Under the pieces are notes generated by a model. The model was not told the origin of the DNA and made no database searches. It saw nothing but the letters and a program-made list of their open reading frames with translations. A stretch of 53,834 nucleotides of DNA from Bacilli bacterium (GTDB taxonomy: Bacteria; Bacillota; Bacilli; Bacillales; Amphibacillaceae). Each line of letters starts with the position of its first letter. Within the stretch, counting starts at the first letter, position 1. This document shows positions 27,806-38,479 of the stretch, in pieces. Location: the NCBI GenBank assembly GCA_012838505.1, contig DUPD01000082.1, positions 1-53,834 of the forward strand. Direction: 5' to 3'. The position numbers were made by a program, and so were the translations under genes.

Positions 27806-27893
27806 TTGAACTACCCCCACTTATCGCCCTTACGAGTCGATTGAAGTGGGGGATTCCTAAGAACACCAGCCTAATGGCTGATTATTGATTAGG
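27806..27893 (-). ncRNA. Predicted right-end (omega) RNA of TnpB
   Basis: The region from the end of tnpB to the right end has two stems, CCTAAT/ATTAGG (27870-27875 with 27888-27893) and the terminal 9-bp hairpin 27814-27852, and ends in TCAA at 27806. In known TnpB systems such an RNA includes the flank as guide; here the guide would begin at 27805 on the minus strand with TTTACCAGTTAGCTGAATAA. Prediction from family knowledge; the 5' end is not defined and may reach into tnpB. Confidence 0.55.
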
Positions 27894-29040
27894 CGATCCC
27901 TGTCGCACCGACAGTTAGAAGTCTAATCGCTTCGACTTCAATATTTTCACTTGCGTTAAGATCACGATCATGCTCTGTGTGGCATGATGGGCACTGCCAG
28001 TTGCGTAAGGCAAGGTTCTTAACGGCTTGATGTTGATAGTCACAGTTGGAACAGAGTTGACTGGAAGGAAAGTTTTTTGCGATGGATACGACTTGCTTGC
28101 CATACCATTTTGCCTTATATTCAAGCATCGTACGGAATTCCGACCAACTGACGTCACTAATCGCTTTTGATAGGCGTTTATTTTTGAGCATATTGGCTAC
28201 TTGTAAGTCCTCAATACCGATGATGTCGTGGCTCTGAACAATCTCAGTACTGATTTTGTGCAAGTAATCTGTTCTGACGTTCTTAATCTTTTCGTGAATG
28301 CGAGCAACTTTAGTACGCTGTTTTTGATAGTTTTTTGCTTCATGAAGGGGTTTCTTATCTTGCTTTGCTTGTTGATAGCGTCTGGAGAGTTTACGTTGTT
28401 CTTTTGCTAATTTATTTTCTAGTGTACGTAAAAATCTGGGGTTTTCATACGTTGTCCCATTTGAAAGCATGGCGAACGTATTGATCCCGACATCAATACC
28501 TGTCGTTTGCTTTGTTTTAGGAAGTGAATCCACTTCCGTTTCAACAAGGATAGAAATGAAATATTTACCGCTTGGATTGCGTCGAATCGTGGCATTAATG
28601 ATGCGCCCATCGACCATACGACTTTTAGCGAACTTAACAAGCCCTAACTTTGGTAGTTTGATTTTACTGCCAAAAAGAGCGATATTTCCGTTTGTGTATT
28701 TCGTTGTATACGATTGGGTCGGGTTCCTTTTTGATTTAAATCGTGGTGTGCTTGTTTGCTTGTTGAAGAAACGTGAAAAAGCATCAGATAGGTTTTTGAC
28801 ACTTGATTGAACGGCAATACTATCGACTTCTTTCAACCATTCATACTCTTGTTTCAAGGCTGGCAACTGTTTTGAGCAGAGATTGTAAGTTAATCCTTTG
28901 CCTGTCTCTTTATAGGTTTCATTCCACATTTCCAAGAAGTGATTGAAAACGAACCGTGAACAACCAAATGTTTTGTTAATTAGCGTTTGTTGTGTCTGAT
29001 TAGGATAGAGACGGAATTTATAGGCTTTATTGACTAGCAT
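27889..29040 (-). CDS. tnpB: TnpB, RNA-guided nuclease-type transposon protein (383 aa)
   Basis: Complete TnpB (OrfB_IS605): N-terminal [27 protein letters not shown], then the split RuvC domain with catalytic Asp in [12 protein letters not shown], Glu in [12 protein letters not shown] and the last Asp in [10 protein letters not shown]. The zinc ribbon has CSNC and CPSC. All active residues are therefore present. TnpB proteins use an RNA derived from the right end to cut DNA and keep the transposon at its site. ATG 29040 has GCGAGGTG upstream. Intact length compared with about 380-400 for the family. Confidence 0.92.
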   Translation of the reverse strand: MLVNKAYKFRLYPNQTQQTLINKTFGCSRFVFNHFLEMWNETYKETGKGLTYNLCSKQLPALKQEYEWLKEVDSIAVQSSVKNLSDAFSRFFNKQTSTPRFKSKRNPTQSYTTKYTNGNIALFGSKIKLPKLGLVKFAKSRMVDGRIINATIRRNPSGKYFISILVETEVDSLPKTKQTTGIDVGINTFAMLSNGTTYENPRFLRTLENKLAKEQRKLSRRYQQAKQDKKPLHEAKNYQKQRTKVARIHEKIKNVRTDYLHKISTEIVQSHDIIGIEDLQVANMLKNKRLSKAISDVSWSEFRTMLEYKAKWYGKQVVSIAKNFPSSQLCSNCDYQHQAVKNLALRNWQCPSCHTEHDRDLNASENIEVEAIRLLTVGATGIA

Positions 29041-29121
29041 GAACACACCTCGCTCCGGACGAATGTATGTTCTAATTGTATCATAAGAAATATGTTTTGG
29101 CTAGCGCCAATCGACATTCAT

Positions 29122-29170
29122 CTCCCACTTACTTACTGAGCTAAGCCCTTCTCGTTCCTTGAAGTGGGAG
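29122..29170. repeat. Left-end hairpin of the TnpB element
   Basis: CTCCCACTT (29122-29130) pairs with AAGTGGGAG (29162-29170). The sequence next to the second arm, CCCTTCTCGTTCCTTGAAGT, resembles the right-end hairpin loop and the solo copy at 52878. Confidence 0.75.
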
Positions 29171-29207
29171 TCTTCTGTCGAAGTGATGATAAAATGACTC
29201 ATATAAA

Positions 29208-29244
29208 AAAACGATAAGAATAACCGCATTATTCTTATCGTTTT
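29208..29244 (-). terminator. Terminator of the FGGY kinase gene
   Basis: AAAACGATAAGAATAA (29208-29223) pairs perfectly with TTATTCTTATCGTTTT (29229-29244). It lies directly behind the kinase stop, so the kinase is not cotranscribed with the GH2 gene now. Confidence 0.85.
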
Positions 29245-29248
29245 AAAT

Positions 29249-30853
29249 TTAATTTAAGTTAAAGTGTTCAATAGCTGCTCGCTCAATTGCCAAACCAGCT
29301 TTGTAGCGTTCCATAAATAGTTCGAAGCTTTCGACATCATCTTGTTGTGGAGAAAGTGTCGTTGATTGTTGTTTTGCAAAAACAGTTTCAGTTAAATAAT
29401 CATCTAATGTTTGGTCTTCAGCTTTATTAATTAGGTAAGAAGCAAGTAGTGCGATCCCCCATGCTCCGCCCTCATCCGCTGTTTCCATCACGGTTACTGG
29501 TGTATTTAGCGCAGCCGCCATAATTTGTTGGCCAACTCCTTTTGTTTTAAACAAGCCACCATGACCTAAGATTTCATCTAACTGAACATTTTCTTCTTTC
29601 AACAAAATATCCATGCCAATTTTCATCGCACCTAAAGCAGAGAATAAATGCGTACGCATGAAGTTTGGTAAGGTAAACTTACTATTTGAAGAGCGGACAA
29701 ATAATGGGCGCCCTTCTTCAAATCCAGTGATGTGCTCACCAGATAAGTAGCCGTATGATAGAAGCCCGCCAGTATCTTGATCACCTTTTAAAGCTAGATT
29801 GTATAAGGTGCCATAGATCTGATTCATATCTACTTCCATTCCCATTGCCTCTGAATACTCGGCAAATAAACCGACCCATGCATTAAGATCTGACGTACAG
29901 TTATTTGAATGTGACATTGCTACTAGACTACCAGTCGGTGTTGTAACTAAATCAATTTCAGGATGCACTTTTGCTAATTCTTTTTCTAAAACGACCATTG
30001 CAAAAACGGATGTTCCTGCTGAAACATTCCCTGTTCGTTCAGCAACGCTATTCGTTGCGACCATTCCTGTTCCTGCATCTCCTTCAGGTGGACATAAAGG
30101 AATTCCTGCTTCTAATTGGCCCGTTGGATCAAGCAATTTTGCTCCAGCTTCTGTTAGCGATCCTGCTTCTTCGCCTGCGACGAGAACTTTAGCCAATACA
30201 TCCTCTAACTTCCAAGGCAATTGATTCGGCTCAACTAATTGATTAAATTGATCTATTTTTGTTTGATTAAATGATTTTGTTTCAAGATCAATTGGAAACA
30301 CACCTGACGCTTCTCCAACACCCAGCACCTTTTCACCTGTTAGTTGCCAGTGTACATAGCCTGCTAGTGTTGTCACATGATTGATTTTAGAAATGTGCTC
30401 TTCTTGATTTAAAATTGCTTGATAAAGGTGTGCAATCGTCCATCTTTGTGGAATATTATAATTAAATAATTCAGTTAACGCTTGTGATGATTGTTCAGTA
30501 ATATTGTTTCGCCACGTACGGAATGGAACTAATAATTGATCATTTTGATCGAACGCCATATAACCGTGCATCATTGCACTAAAGCCAATTGCTCCGACTT
30601 TTGTTAGCGTCACATCATATTTATCTTTTACGGTTTGAGCAACTTCTCGATAACTATCCTGTAAGCCTTTCCATATTTCATCAATGCTATAAGTCCACAC
30701 ACCATCGACATGACTATTCTCCCAGCCATGACTACCAACTGCAATTGGGTTATTGTCTTCCCCGATTAAAACTGCTTTAATTCGCGTTGAGCCAAACTCA
30801 ATTCCTAAAGCTGTTTTTCCCGCTTCAATCGATTGCTTAATTTGTTGAGTCAT
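29249..30853 (-). CDS. FGGY family carbohydrate kinase, probable pentulose (L-ribulose?) kinase (534 aa)
   Basis: Both actin-like ATPase halves are seen: phosphate-1 motif [14 protein letters not shown] at about residues 17-30, the central [16 protein letters not shown] with the catalytic Asp, and the C-terminal [22 protein letters not shown]. Length and the [16 protein letters not shown] segment fit the AraB-type branch found in Bacteroides and clostridial arabinose operons, while xylulokinases are usually near 500 aa. An AraR-like box at 30892-30907 supports an arabinose role, by inference. ATG 30853 is 7 nt behind AGGAGG; the in-frame ATG two codons earlier is too close to it. Confidence 0.82.
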   Translation of the reverse strand: MTQQIKQSIEAGKTALGIEFGSTRIKAVLIGEDNNPIAVGSHGWENSHVDGVWTYSIDEIWKGLQDSYREVAQTVKDKYDVTLTKVGAIGFSAMMHGYMAFDQNDQLLVPFRTWRNNITEQSSQALTELFNYNIPQRWTIAHLYQAILNQEEHISKINHVTTLAGYVHWQLTGEKVLGVGEASGVFPIDLETKSFNQTKIDQFNQLVEPNQLPWKLEDVLAKVLVAGEEAGSLTEAGAKLLDPTGQLEAGIPLCPPEGDAGTGMVATNSVAERTGNVSAGTSVFAMVVLEKELAKVHPEIDLVTTPTGSLVAMSHSNNCTSDLNAWVGLFAEYSEAMGMEVDMNQIYGTLYNLALKGDQDTGGLLSYGYLSGEHITGFEEGRPLFVRSSNSKFTLPNFMRTHLFSALGAMKIGMDILLKEENVQLDEILGHGGLFKTKGVGQQIMAAALNTPVTVMETADEGGAWGIALLASYLINKAEDQTLDDYLTETVFAKQQSTTLSPQQDDVESFELFMERYKAGLAIERAAIEHFNLN

Positions 30854-30891
30854 TAACATTCCTCCTAAAATTCCTTGTTAATCTAGTTTTT

Positions 30892-30907
30892 AATTATCCG
30901 TACAAGT
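30892..30907. promoter_or_regulatory. AraR-like operator candidate
   Basis: Minus strand ACTTGTACGGATAATT agrees at 12 of 16 positions with the Bacillus AraR site ATTTGTACGTACAAAT. It lies between the kinase promoter and its start codon, about 40 bp behind the -10. Confidence 0.5.
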
Positions 30908-30948
30908 ATCATTATTTTGGATTTATGGTCAGTAAAGTAACCATCTAA

Positions 30949-30977
30949 ATCATACCATTAATTGTTTCATTGTCCAA
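30949..30977 (-). promoter_or_regulatory. Sigma-A promoter of the FGGY kinase gene
   Basis: TTGGAC (30977-30972), 17 bp, TATGAT (30954-30949) on the minus strand. The leader of about 90 nt contains the AraR-like box. Confidence 0.65.
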
Positions 30978-31440
30978 GTTAAATTTATAGATAACAGAAA
31001 AATACGAATAAAACCAATGACTCTCTATAATGTTACAACCTATCTAGCTAAAAAATGATGCTTACTTCTTGTTTTTAAAATAGGTTCGTACCAGTTTGGC
31101 AAACTCTTATTACTCGCCAAGAAATGACTAAACTTATCTAATGATATATAAAAGAAGGCTTAACGGACATGCGTATTGAATTTAATATACTAATAGGCGA
31201 ACTCGCTTAAATATATTTATTATAATGAGAGAAGCAACAAAATGTCTCAGCGTAAAAGAAGGATAATTGCTTTGTTTTCTTTAGTCTTAAACATCGTTTT
31301 ACTCTCTAGATCACTGTCTAAAAACAGAGTAGCTTCGGCCATTCTCACTCAAGAAATTCAAAAAATTGTCCGATGTTCGAGGAAATTACCTCATAGACGT
31401 GATGCGATCGGTTGCGCCTACACTCATTAAATTAATTTTT
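30978..31440. other. Intergenic stretch without a supported gene
   Basis: Two short frames (62 codons at 31242, 93 codons at 31366) have no ribosome site, no recognisable protein motif, and one of them runs into copA on the opposite strand. One lone TGTCCGATGT (about 31366) recalls the repeats at 9814-9905. Nothing else is visible. Confidence 0.5.
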
Positions 31441-31444
31441 CATA

Positions 31445-31478
31445 AAAAAACACTTAGCAATGTTAGGCTAAGCGTTTT
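31445..31478 (-). terminator. Terminator of the copYZA operon
   Basis: The minus-strand arms AAAACGCTTAGC and GCTAAGTGTTTT pair with one mismatch and a loop of 8 nt, ending in a T run. Confidence 0.8.
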
Positions 31479-31487
31479 TATATTGAA

Positions 31488-33947
31488 TTATGCACGTGAT
31501 GGTTTAAATCGTTTGAGTCTTAATGCATTTGCTAGGACTGAGACAGAGCTCAGGCTCATTGCTGCTCCTGCAATCATTGGACTTAATAAGGGACCACCAA
31601 AGATGTGGAAGATGCCCATCGCAAATGGAATACCGAACACGTTGTAAGCAAAAGCCCAGAATAAGTTTTCTTTAATGTTTCGGATTGTTGCTTTACTTAA
31701 CTCAATTGAACTAGGAACGTCGAGTAAATCACTTTTCATTAAGACGATATCAGCGGATTCAATCGCAACATCTGTACCTGATCCAATCGCGATTCCAATA
31801 TCAGCTTGAGCAAGTGCCGGCGCATCGTTGATTCCGTCACCAACCATCGCAATCTTTTTACCTTCAGCCTGGAGCTTTTTCACTTCGTTTGCTTTATCTT
31901 CAGGTAAAACTTCACTTAAGACGCGATCAATCCCCACTTGTTTCGCAATCGCATCTGCTGTTCGGGCATTATCACCTGTAATCATTGCGACTTCAATCCC
32001 CATTTGATGAAGTTTTTCAATTGCTTGGGCACTGTTTTCTTTAACTGTATCGGCAACAGCAATAATTCCCGCTATTTCCTGATCAATTGCAATGTACATC
32101 GGTGTCTTTCCTTGACTTGCTAATTGATCGGATTGCTCCGCTAAATTGGCTAATGAAATTTTGCGATCGTTCATTAACTTTTTGTTTCCAGCTAACAACT
32201 GTTTGTCATTTATCGTTATCTCGATTCCATGACCAGGAATTGCCGAGAAATTTTCACCATTAATTAACGTTAATTCTCTCGCTTCGGCTTCCCGAACAAT
32301 TGCTTCTCCTAGTGGATGTTCAGAGCCTTTTTCAGCAGAAGCCGTCAGCAATAATAACTCCTCTTCCAGAATACCATTTGCTGTTAGGATATCTGTAACA
32401 ACTGGCTTACCTTCTGTAATTGTCCCTGTTTTATCAAATACAACTAGATCAACTTTATGCGTTGTTTCTAAGGCTGCCCCACCTTTAATTAACACACCAT
32501 GTTCAGCACCTTTACCTGTCCCGACCATTATTGCTGTAGGTGTTGCTAATCCAAGCGCACATGGACAAGCAATGACGAGTACAGAAATTGAAATCGTTAA
32601 GGCAAATATGCCTGATTCTCCTGAAAAGTACCAGCCCAATCCGGAGATAATCGCCAGACCAATCACGATTGGGACGAAATAACCAGAAATAATATCAGCC
32701 ATTTTGGCAATTGGTGCTTTCGAACCTTGAGCGTCTTCAACTAATTGGATGATTTGCGCTAAAGCTGTATCATTACCAACTTTATCTGCTTTATATTTGA
32801 TCAATCCATTATTGTTAAAACTTCCACCTACCATTGAATCGCCAATGTTTTTCTCAACTGGGATACTCTCTCCTGTTAACATTGACTCATCAACAGATGT
32901 TCTTCCTTCAACAATCGTCCCATCAACCGGGATTTTCTCACCAGGTTTAACGATAATTAAATCACCAACAACGACTTGATCAATCCCAACTTCAGTTTCT
33001 TCACCATCACGAATCACTGTTGCCGTTTTCGGTGCTAAGTCCATTAGTTTTTCAATCGCTTCAGACGTTTTCCCTTTTGAACGTGATTCTAGGTACTTAC
33101 CTAAAGTAATTAACGTCAAAATTACAGCCGCAGATTCATAATACAATTGATGGGCATAGCTCGGATCACCATTCCAGACAACAATAGTTGCAGCTAAACT
33201 ATAAACAAAAGCTGCACTTGTACCTAATGCGATTAATGAGTCCATATTCGGATGGCCTTTAAAGAGGGCTTTAAAACCCCCAGTATAGTAACTCCAGCCC
33301 AATATAATGACAGGGATCGTAAGAATTAATTGGATGACTGAGAAATTAATTGAATTTAGATCTGGATCAATAATCGATGGTACTGGTAAACCGACCATCG
33401 GCCCCATCGAAATGTAAAATAATGGGATAGTAAAAATGGCAGATAACCAGAAACGACGCCAAATCGATTCCATTTGTTCCGTCTTTTTATCTTTTGATTC
33501 ACTGTATGAATCAGCAGAACTTCCAAGATCCTCTTTAGCTTGGTAGCCTGCTCGATCAACGGTTGCAATAATATCTTCAGACGAAATACTGACTGCATCA
33601 TATTCTACACTTAATTTTTCTGTCGCTAAATTCACTTGTGCATGTTTAACTGCATCAAGATTAGCAACTGACTTTTCTACTGTTTGAGCACATGATGCAC
33701 AGGTCATCCCCTCGATAGAAAATGTTTGTTTTTTGATCGGTTTAACAACTTGGTAACCTGCTCTACTTACAGCCTGTTCAATATCTTCAATCGATAAAAC
33801 AGACTCATCATAGTCCATCGTCAATTTTTCTGTCGCTAAGTTAATTTGTGCAGACTCGACACCTGGCAACTTACGAGTAACTTTTTCAACCGTCTGAGCA
33901 CACGATGCACAGGTCATGCCTTCGATTTCAAATGTTTTGTTTTGCAT
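31488..33947 (-). CDS. copA: Copper-exporting P1B-type ATPase (819 aa)
   Basis: Two N-terminal heavy-metal domains each carry GMTCASC (about residues 10 and 83). The membrane part has the ion-binding [11 protein letters not shown], and the cytosolic loops have TGES, the phosphorylated Asp in DKTGT, SEHPLGE and [10 protein letters not shown]. Eight membrane helices, 819 aa: the normal size for CopA with two HMA domains. It pumps Cu(I) out of the cytoplasm. ATG 33947 is behind AAGGAG. Last gene of the copY-copZ-copA operon, all controlled by the CopY boxes upstream. Confidence 0.95.
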   Translation of the reverse strand: MQNKTFEIEGMTCASCAQTVEKVTRKLPGVESAQINLATEKLTMDYDESVLSIEDIEQAVSRAGYQVVKPIKKQTFSIEGMTCASCAQTVEKSVANLDAVKHAQVNLATEKLSVEYDAVSISSEDIIATVDRAGYQAKEDLGSSADSYSESKDKKTEQMESIWRRFWLSAIFTIPLFYISMGPMVGLPVPSIIDPDLNSINFSVIQLILTIPVIILGWSYYTGGFKALFKGHPNMDSLIALGTSAAFVYSLAATIVVWNGDPSYAHQLYYESAAVILTLITLGKYLESRSKGKTSEAIEKLMDLAPKTATVIRDGEETEVGIDQVVVGDLIIVKPGEKIPVDGTIVEGRTSVDESMLTGESIPVEKNIGDSMVGGSFNNNGLIKYKADKVGNDTALAQIIQLVEDAQGSKAPIAKMADIISGYFVPIVIGLAIISGLGWYFSGESGIFALTISISVLVIACPCALGLATPTAIMVGTGKGAEHGVLIKGGAALETTHKVDLVVFDKTGTITEGKPVVTDILTANGILEEELLLLTASAEKGSEHPLGEAIVREAEARELTLINGENFSAIPGHGIEITINDKQLLAGNKKLMNDRKISLANLAEQSDQLASQGKTPMYIAIDQEIAGIIAVADTVKENSAQAIEKLHQMGIEVAMITGDNARTADAIAKQVGIDRVLSEVLPEDKANEVKKLQAEGKKIAMVGDGINDAPALAQADIGIAIGSGTDVAIESADIVLMKSDLLDVPSSIELSKATIRNIKENLFWAFAYNVFGIPFAMGIFHIFGGPLLSPMIAGAAMSLSSVSVLANALRLKRFKPSRA

Positions 33948-33970
33948 AAGCCTGACTCCTTCCTCTATGA

Positions 33971-34183
33971 TTAAGCTCGTTCCGCTTGATAGCCGGCTTG
34001 ATCGACTGCTGTTGTTAAATCATCAACTTCTTGAATTGTTTCATCAAATTTAACATTTGCTATTCCTTTTTTAAGATTAACTTTTACACTTTCTACACCT
34101 TCAAGTTCAGCCAAAGCTGTTTCGACATGTTTTAAACAGTTATTACACGTCATTCCTGTTACTTTTAATTTAACTTTTTCCAT
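33971..34183 (-). CDS. copZ: Copper chaperone CopZ (70 aa)
   Basis: A single HMA fold with GMTCNNC, the Cu(I)-binding site, near residues 10-16, with [15 protein letters not shown] and the closing [10 protein letters not shown]. It carries Cu(I) to CopA and to CopY. ATG 34183 follows AGAGGAG; the longer frame to 34249 has no ribosome site and reads back into copY. It lies 13 bp behind copY and 23 bp before copA. Confidence 0.93.
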   Translation of the reverse strand: MEKVKLKVTGMTCNNCLKHVETALAELEGVESVKVNLKKGIANVKFDETIQEVDDLTTAVDQAGYQAERA

Positions 34184-34196
34184 TTGATCTGCTCCT

Positions 34197-34640
34197 CTAT
34201 TCAATGATTTTACAGTGACATTGGCCAGGTATACAATTACATGGCACAAGATGAACTGCTTGTTTCCGTTTTTTATTTAAAATTGACTCTATTTTTTCTA
34301 GATCAGCAAAACTTAATGTTATCTGACTTAATAAATAGGCGATCATTTCACCTTTTTGGCGATCACAAATGTTATCAAACAATTCATTAAGCATGCTTTT
34401 AACAAAGTCAGTCTCACTAACATCAGTGGAGTATAAATATTTATTTCCTGCTTTTTTAGTATTAAGCATTGCTTTTTTAACTAATCGACCGATAAATGTT
34501 TTCGTCGTGGCAGGCTTCCAATCTTTCTTCTGTTCTAACACTTCAATGATCTCTTTACTTGTCACTTCTTGATTTGCCCAGACAACACGCATCACTTCCC
34601 ATTCTGAGTCGGTAATCTTGGTATCTGTTAAGATTGCCAT
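34197..34640 (-). CDS. copY: Copper-responsive repressor CopY (147 aa)
   Basis: N-terminal winged helix of the BlaI/MecI/CopY type (ITDSEWEVMRVVWANQEVTSKEIIEVL, TTKTFIGRLVKKAML), C-terminal dimerisation part, and at the end the Cys pattern CNCIPGQCHC (CxCxxxxCxC) that binds Zn(II) when repressing and Cu(I) when released. ATG 34640 is behind AAAGGAGGG; an upstream in-frame ATG at 34670 has none. Two cop boxes with TACAnnTGTA core lie in its promoter. Confidence 0.94.
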   Translation of the reverse strand: MAILTDTKITDSEWEVMRVVWANQEVTSKEIIEVLEQKKDWKPATTKTFIGRLVKKAMLNTKKAGNKYLYSTDVSETDFVKSMLNELFDNICDRQKGEMIAYLLSQITLSFADLEKIESILNKKRKQAVHLVPCNCIPGQCHCKIIE

Positions 34641-34675
34641 AATCATCCCTCCTTTCTGAATCAAATTCACTTTAT

Positions 34676-34690
34676 GTTTACGCTTGTAAT
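34676..34690. promoter_or_regulatory. cop box 2
   Basis: GTTTACGCTTGTAAT contains TACGCTTGTA, one base off the CopY consensus TACAnnTGTA. It lies downstream of the -10, 36 bp before the copY start. Confidence 0.75.
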
Positions 34691-34706
34691 CTATCTGATT
34701 AATTTT

Positions 34707-34735
34707 AGTTTACACTTGTAAACGATAAATGTCAA
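34707..34735 (-). promoter_or_regulatory. copYZA promoter
   Basis: On the minus strand TTGACA (34735-34730), 17 bp, TAAACT (34712-34707). Cop box 1 covers the -10 and most of the spacer. Confidence 0.85.
34708..34723. promoter_or_regulatory. cop box 1 (CopY operator)
   Basis: GTTTACACTTGTAAAC is a perfect palindrome apart from the two central bases and contains the exact CopY consensus TACAnnTGTA. It overlaps the -10 of the promoter, so CopY binding blocks RNA polymerase. Confidence 0.9.
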
Positions 34736-34757
34736 GTATTAAATTAAAAGTATTTTT

Positions 34758-34789
34758 ATAAGGTTGAACCTGAAACCTTATGATATAAT
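34758..34789 (+). promoter_or_regulatory. Promoter with dyad in front of the SASA esterase gene
   Basis: TGA precedes TATAAT (34784-34789), an extended -10. ATAAGGTT (34758-34765) and AACCTTAT (34774-34781) form a perfect 8-bp dyad right upstream, a good operator candidate for a sugar regulator. No proper -35. Confidence 0.65.
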
Positions 34790-34808
34790 CATTTTTGAGG
34801 TGAGGAAA

Positions 34809-36656
34809 ATGAAATTATCAAGTTTAATTAGTAATGGAATGGTGATTCAACGCAACAAACCTTTAACTATTTCAGGTGAAGCAGATGCGAATCAAAAAAT
34901 CGAAGTCACATTTTTAGGAAAAAAATATATGGACGTTGCTTCAACATCAGGCAAATGGTCTGTAACAATTGACCCAGCAGAACCAGGTGGACCCCATCAA
35001 CTAAAAATTGTTGGAGATAAGGAAATACATATTGATGACATTTTAATTGGTGATGTCTGGGTTCTTAGTGGTCAATCAAATATGGAACTACCCGTTAATC
35101 GCACACTCGATTTATTTGGCGATGAAATGAAAGCGGTTAACCTTCCGGAAATTAGACATTTTAGTGTGCCGCAAATTTATAATTTCCATCAACCGACAGA
35201 AACACTTGTTGGTGGTGAATGGAAAAAAGCAACTCCTGAAGATGTTTTGGATTTCAGTGCAATTGGTTATTTCTTTGCAGCTGACATTTACCGCGAGCAC
35301 AATGTGCCAATTGGTTTAATCGCATCAGCTGTTGGCGGAACACCAATTGAAGCGTGGATGACAGAAGCGACTTTACGTGAATTTGGTGAATATGATGAAA
35401 TTATTGATCAAAGTAAAGATGATCAATACGTCAAAGATACAATGGCAATGGAAGATAAGCGTGAACAAGACTGGCACCAAACATTGAACAATAACGATCA
35501 AGGAATGATTGAAGAATGGTTTAAAGCAGATACTGATACAAATGATTGGCAAACATTCGATGTGCCAAACTCTTGGGAAAGTACAGAACTCGAGTCAATT
35601 AAAGGAGCGGTTTGGTTCCAAAAAACGATTGAACTCGCGGATAACTTTACTGACCATGAAACAATGTTGAATCTAGGCACATTAATTGATGGCGATTATG
35701 CGTATATCAATGGTAAGCTAGTTGGCCACACTGGCTATAAGTATCCTCCAAGACGTTATCCTGTTCCAAAAGGGATTTTAAAACCTGGTAAAAATACGAT
35801 TACAGTCAGAATATTCACGACTGAATCTGTCGGTGGCTTTGTCCAAGACATGCCTTACGAACTTGTCACGGATCAAGAGACAATTCCATTGACTGGAGCA
35901 TGGAAATATAGAGTTGGTGTCATTACTGAAGCACTTAAGCCAAGAACATTTTTCCAGTACTTCCCGAGAGGGCTTTACAATGGGATGATTGCACCAATTT
36001 CAAGCTATCCGATGACAGGTGTGCTTTGGTATCAAGGTGAATCCAACGTCGGTAGGCCAGATGGCTACTATGAGCGATTTGAAAAACTTGTTGACGATTG
36101 GCGTCAAACTTGGCAGATTGGTGATTTCCCATTCTTGATCGTCCAACTTGCTAATTTAGAAACTGGTGGAGATGACAATGATAGTTATTGGGCGAGACTA
36201 CGTAATGAACAGCTTAAGTCATTACAAGTGAAAAATACCGCCATGGCTGTTTCATTTGATGTTGGTGAAGCAAATGACCTGCACCCACAAGATAAAAAAT
36301 CTGTTGGCCAAAGATTAGCAAAATGTGCAAATGCGCTTGTATACAACCAAGACATTGAGTATATGGGGCCACTTTATCAATCCCATCAGATCAATGGAAA
36401 TACAATTGAAGTTAGTTTTAACCATCTTGGTTCGGGATTAATGGTCAAAGGAGAGCAACTAAATGGTTTTGTGATCGCTGGTTCGGACAATATCTTTGTG
36501 CCTGCGGAAGCCAAGATTGAAAATGATCGAGTGCTCATCAGCCATCCAGATGTTGTTGAACCAAAAAATGTTCGCTACGGTTGGTCTGACAACCCAGAAC
36601 ATGCGAATCTCTATAACAAAGAAGATTTACCTGCATCACCATTTACAACTGAATAA
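34809..36656 (+). CDS. Sialate O-acetylesterase-like (SASA, SGNH hydrolase) carbohydrate esterase (615 aa)
   Basis: SGNH catalytic parts are in place: the nucleophile Ser in VLSGQSNMELP near residue 95, GVLWYQGESNVGRPDGYY, and the His in NDLHPQDKKSVGQR. Between them a GH2-like jelly-roll insertion (GAVWFQKTIEL, GTLIDGDYAYINGKLVG) probably binds sugar, a usual layout in this family. It removes acetyl groups from sialic acids or from plant hemicellulose; the latter fits the neighbours. There is no signal peptide, so the substrate is imported. ATG 34809 is behind GAGGTGAGG. Single-gene unit. Confidence 0.85.
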   Translation: MKLSSLISNGMVIQRNKPLTISGEADANQKIEVTFLGKKYMDVASTSGKWSVTIDPAEPGGPHQLKIVGDKEIHIDDILIGDVWVLSGQSNMELPVNRTLDLFGDEMKAVNLPEIRHFSVPQIYNFHQPTETLVGGEWKKATPEDVLDFSAIGYFFAADIYREHNVPIGLIASAVGGTPIEAWMTEATLREFGEYDEIIDQSKDDQYVKDTMAMEDKREQDWHQTLNNNDQGMIEEWFKADTDTNDWQTFDVPNSWESTELESIKGAVWFQKTIELADNFTDHETMLNLGTLIDGDYAYINGKLVGHTGYKYPPRRYPVPKGILKPGKNTITVRIFTTESVGGFVQDMPYELVTDQETIPLTGAWKYRVGVITEALKPRTFFQYFPRGLYNGMIAPISSYPMTGVLWYQGESNVGRPDGYYERFEKLVDDWRQTWQIGDFPFLIVQLANLETGGDDNDSYWARLRNEQLKSLQVKNTAMAVSFDVGEANDLHPQDKKSVGQRLAKCANALVYNQDIEYMGPLYQSHQINGNTIEVSFNHLGSGLMVKGEQLNGFVIAGSDNIFVPAEAKIENDRVLISHPDVVEPKNVRYGWSDNPEHANLYNKEDLPASPFTTE

Positions 36657-36664
36657 TCAATTAT

Positions 36665-36707
36665 AAACCTTCGTTTACGTGCATTTAGGCATGTGAGCGA
36701 AGGTTTT
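36665..36707 (+). terminator. Terminator of the SASA esterase gene
   Basis: AAACCTTCG (36665-36673) pairs with CGAAGGTTT (36698-36706), and the inner TACGTGC/GCATGTG arms extend the stem; TTTT ends it. Confidence 0.85.
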
Positions 36708-36841
36708 CTCGAGTTATTTGAAGCAGTCAAAGATGTGTCGTTTAAATTAGAATATGTAGCAACGGCACTTTTTTCGAATTACCAAACCGATTCCTATTAA
36801 AATCGAGTAAAAAGAGAGTCTTTAGCAGCTTTTATGTGCGA

Positions 36842-36930
36842 TCGCCCGCAAAGTCAGTTTTTTCGCCCGCAAACTTGAAAATTCGCCCACAATGACTGGG
36901 CGTTCGCCCGCAAATCGCAAATTTCGCCCA
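36842..36930. repeat. Five TCGCCCGCAAA-type units at 20-21 bp spacing
   Basis: TCGCCCGCAAA stands at 36842, 36863 and 36904, with variants TCGCCCACAA at 36883 and TCGCCCAT at 36924. Start-to-start spacing is 21, 20, 21 and 20 bp. It lies between two converging terminators, is not coding, and spacers are too short for CRISPR. Between 36710 and 36840 nothing else is seen. Confidence 0.75.
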
Positions 36931-36949
36931 TAACCCATAATTAACCACC

Positions 36950-36988
36950 CAAAAAGAGACAGCGGAGAAGATTTCCCTGTCTCTTTTC
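36950..36988 (-). terminator. Terminator of the GH1 gene
   Basis: On the minus strand AAAAGAGACAG (36987-36977) pairs with CTGTCTCTTTT (36962-36952), followed by T. Confidence 0.85.
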
Positions 36989-36994
36989 GTTTGA

Positions 36995-38437
<1,443 letters not shown>

Positions 38438-38479
38438 CTATTCACGCTCTCCTTTCGTCGGTCTAATATTTAAGTGAAA

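Larger units (their letters stand above)
27806..29170 (-). mobile_element. IS200/IS605-superfamily element with tnpB only (IS1341-like)
   Basis: The right end on the minus strand closes a perfect 9-bp hairpin (AAGTGGGGG/CCCCCACTT, 27844-27852 with 27814-27822) and ends GGGGTAGTTCAA; TCAA at 27809-27806 is the expected cleavage tetranucleotide. The left end contains the related hairpin CTCCCACTT/AAGTGGGAG (29122-29130 with 29162-29170); the exact left border was not determined and may lie up to about 29190. There is no tnpA, so movement would need a TnpA in trans. It sits between the FGGY kinase and the broken GH2 gene. Confidence 0.85.

Noticed and set aside
28469-28810. 113-codon plus-strand frame inside tnpB
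   Set aside because: It is a shadow of the conserved tnpB frame.
31242-31647. Two plus-strand frames near the end of copA
   Set aside because: They lack ribosome sites and motifs; the second overlaps copA on the other strand.
36842-36930. CRISPR array
   Set aside because: Units are about 11 bp with 9-10 bp gaps, far too short, and no cas gene is near.
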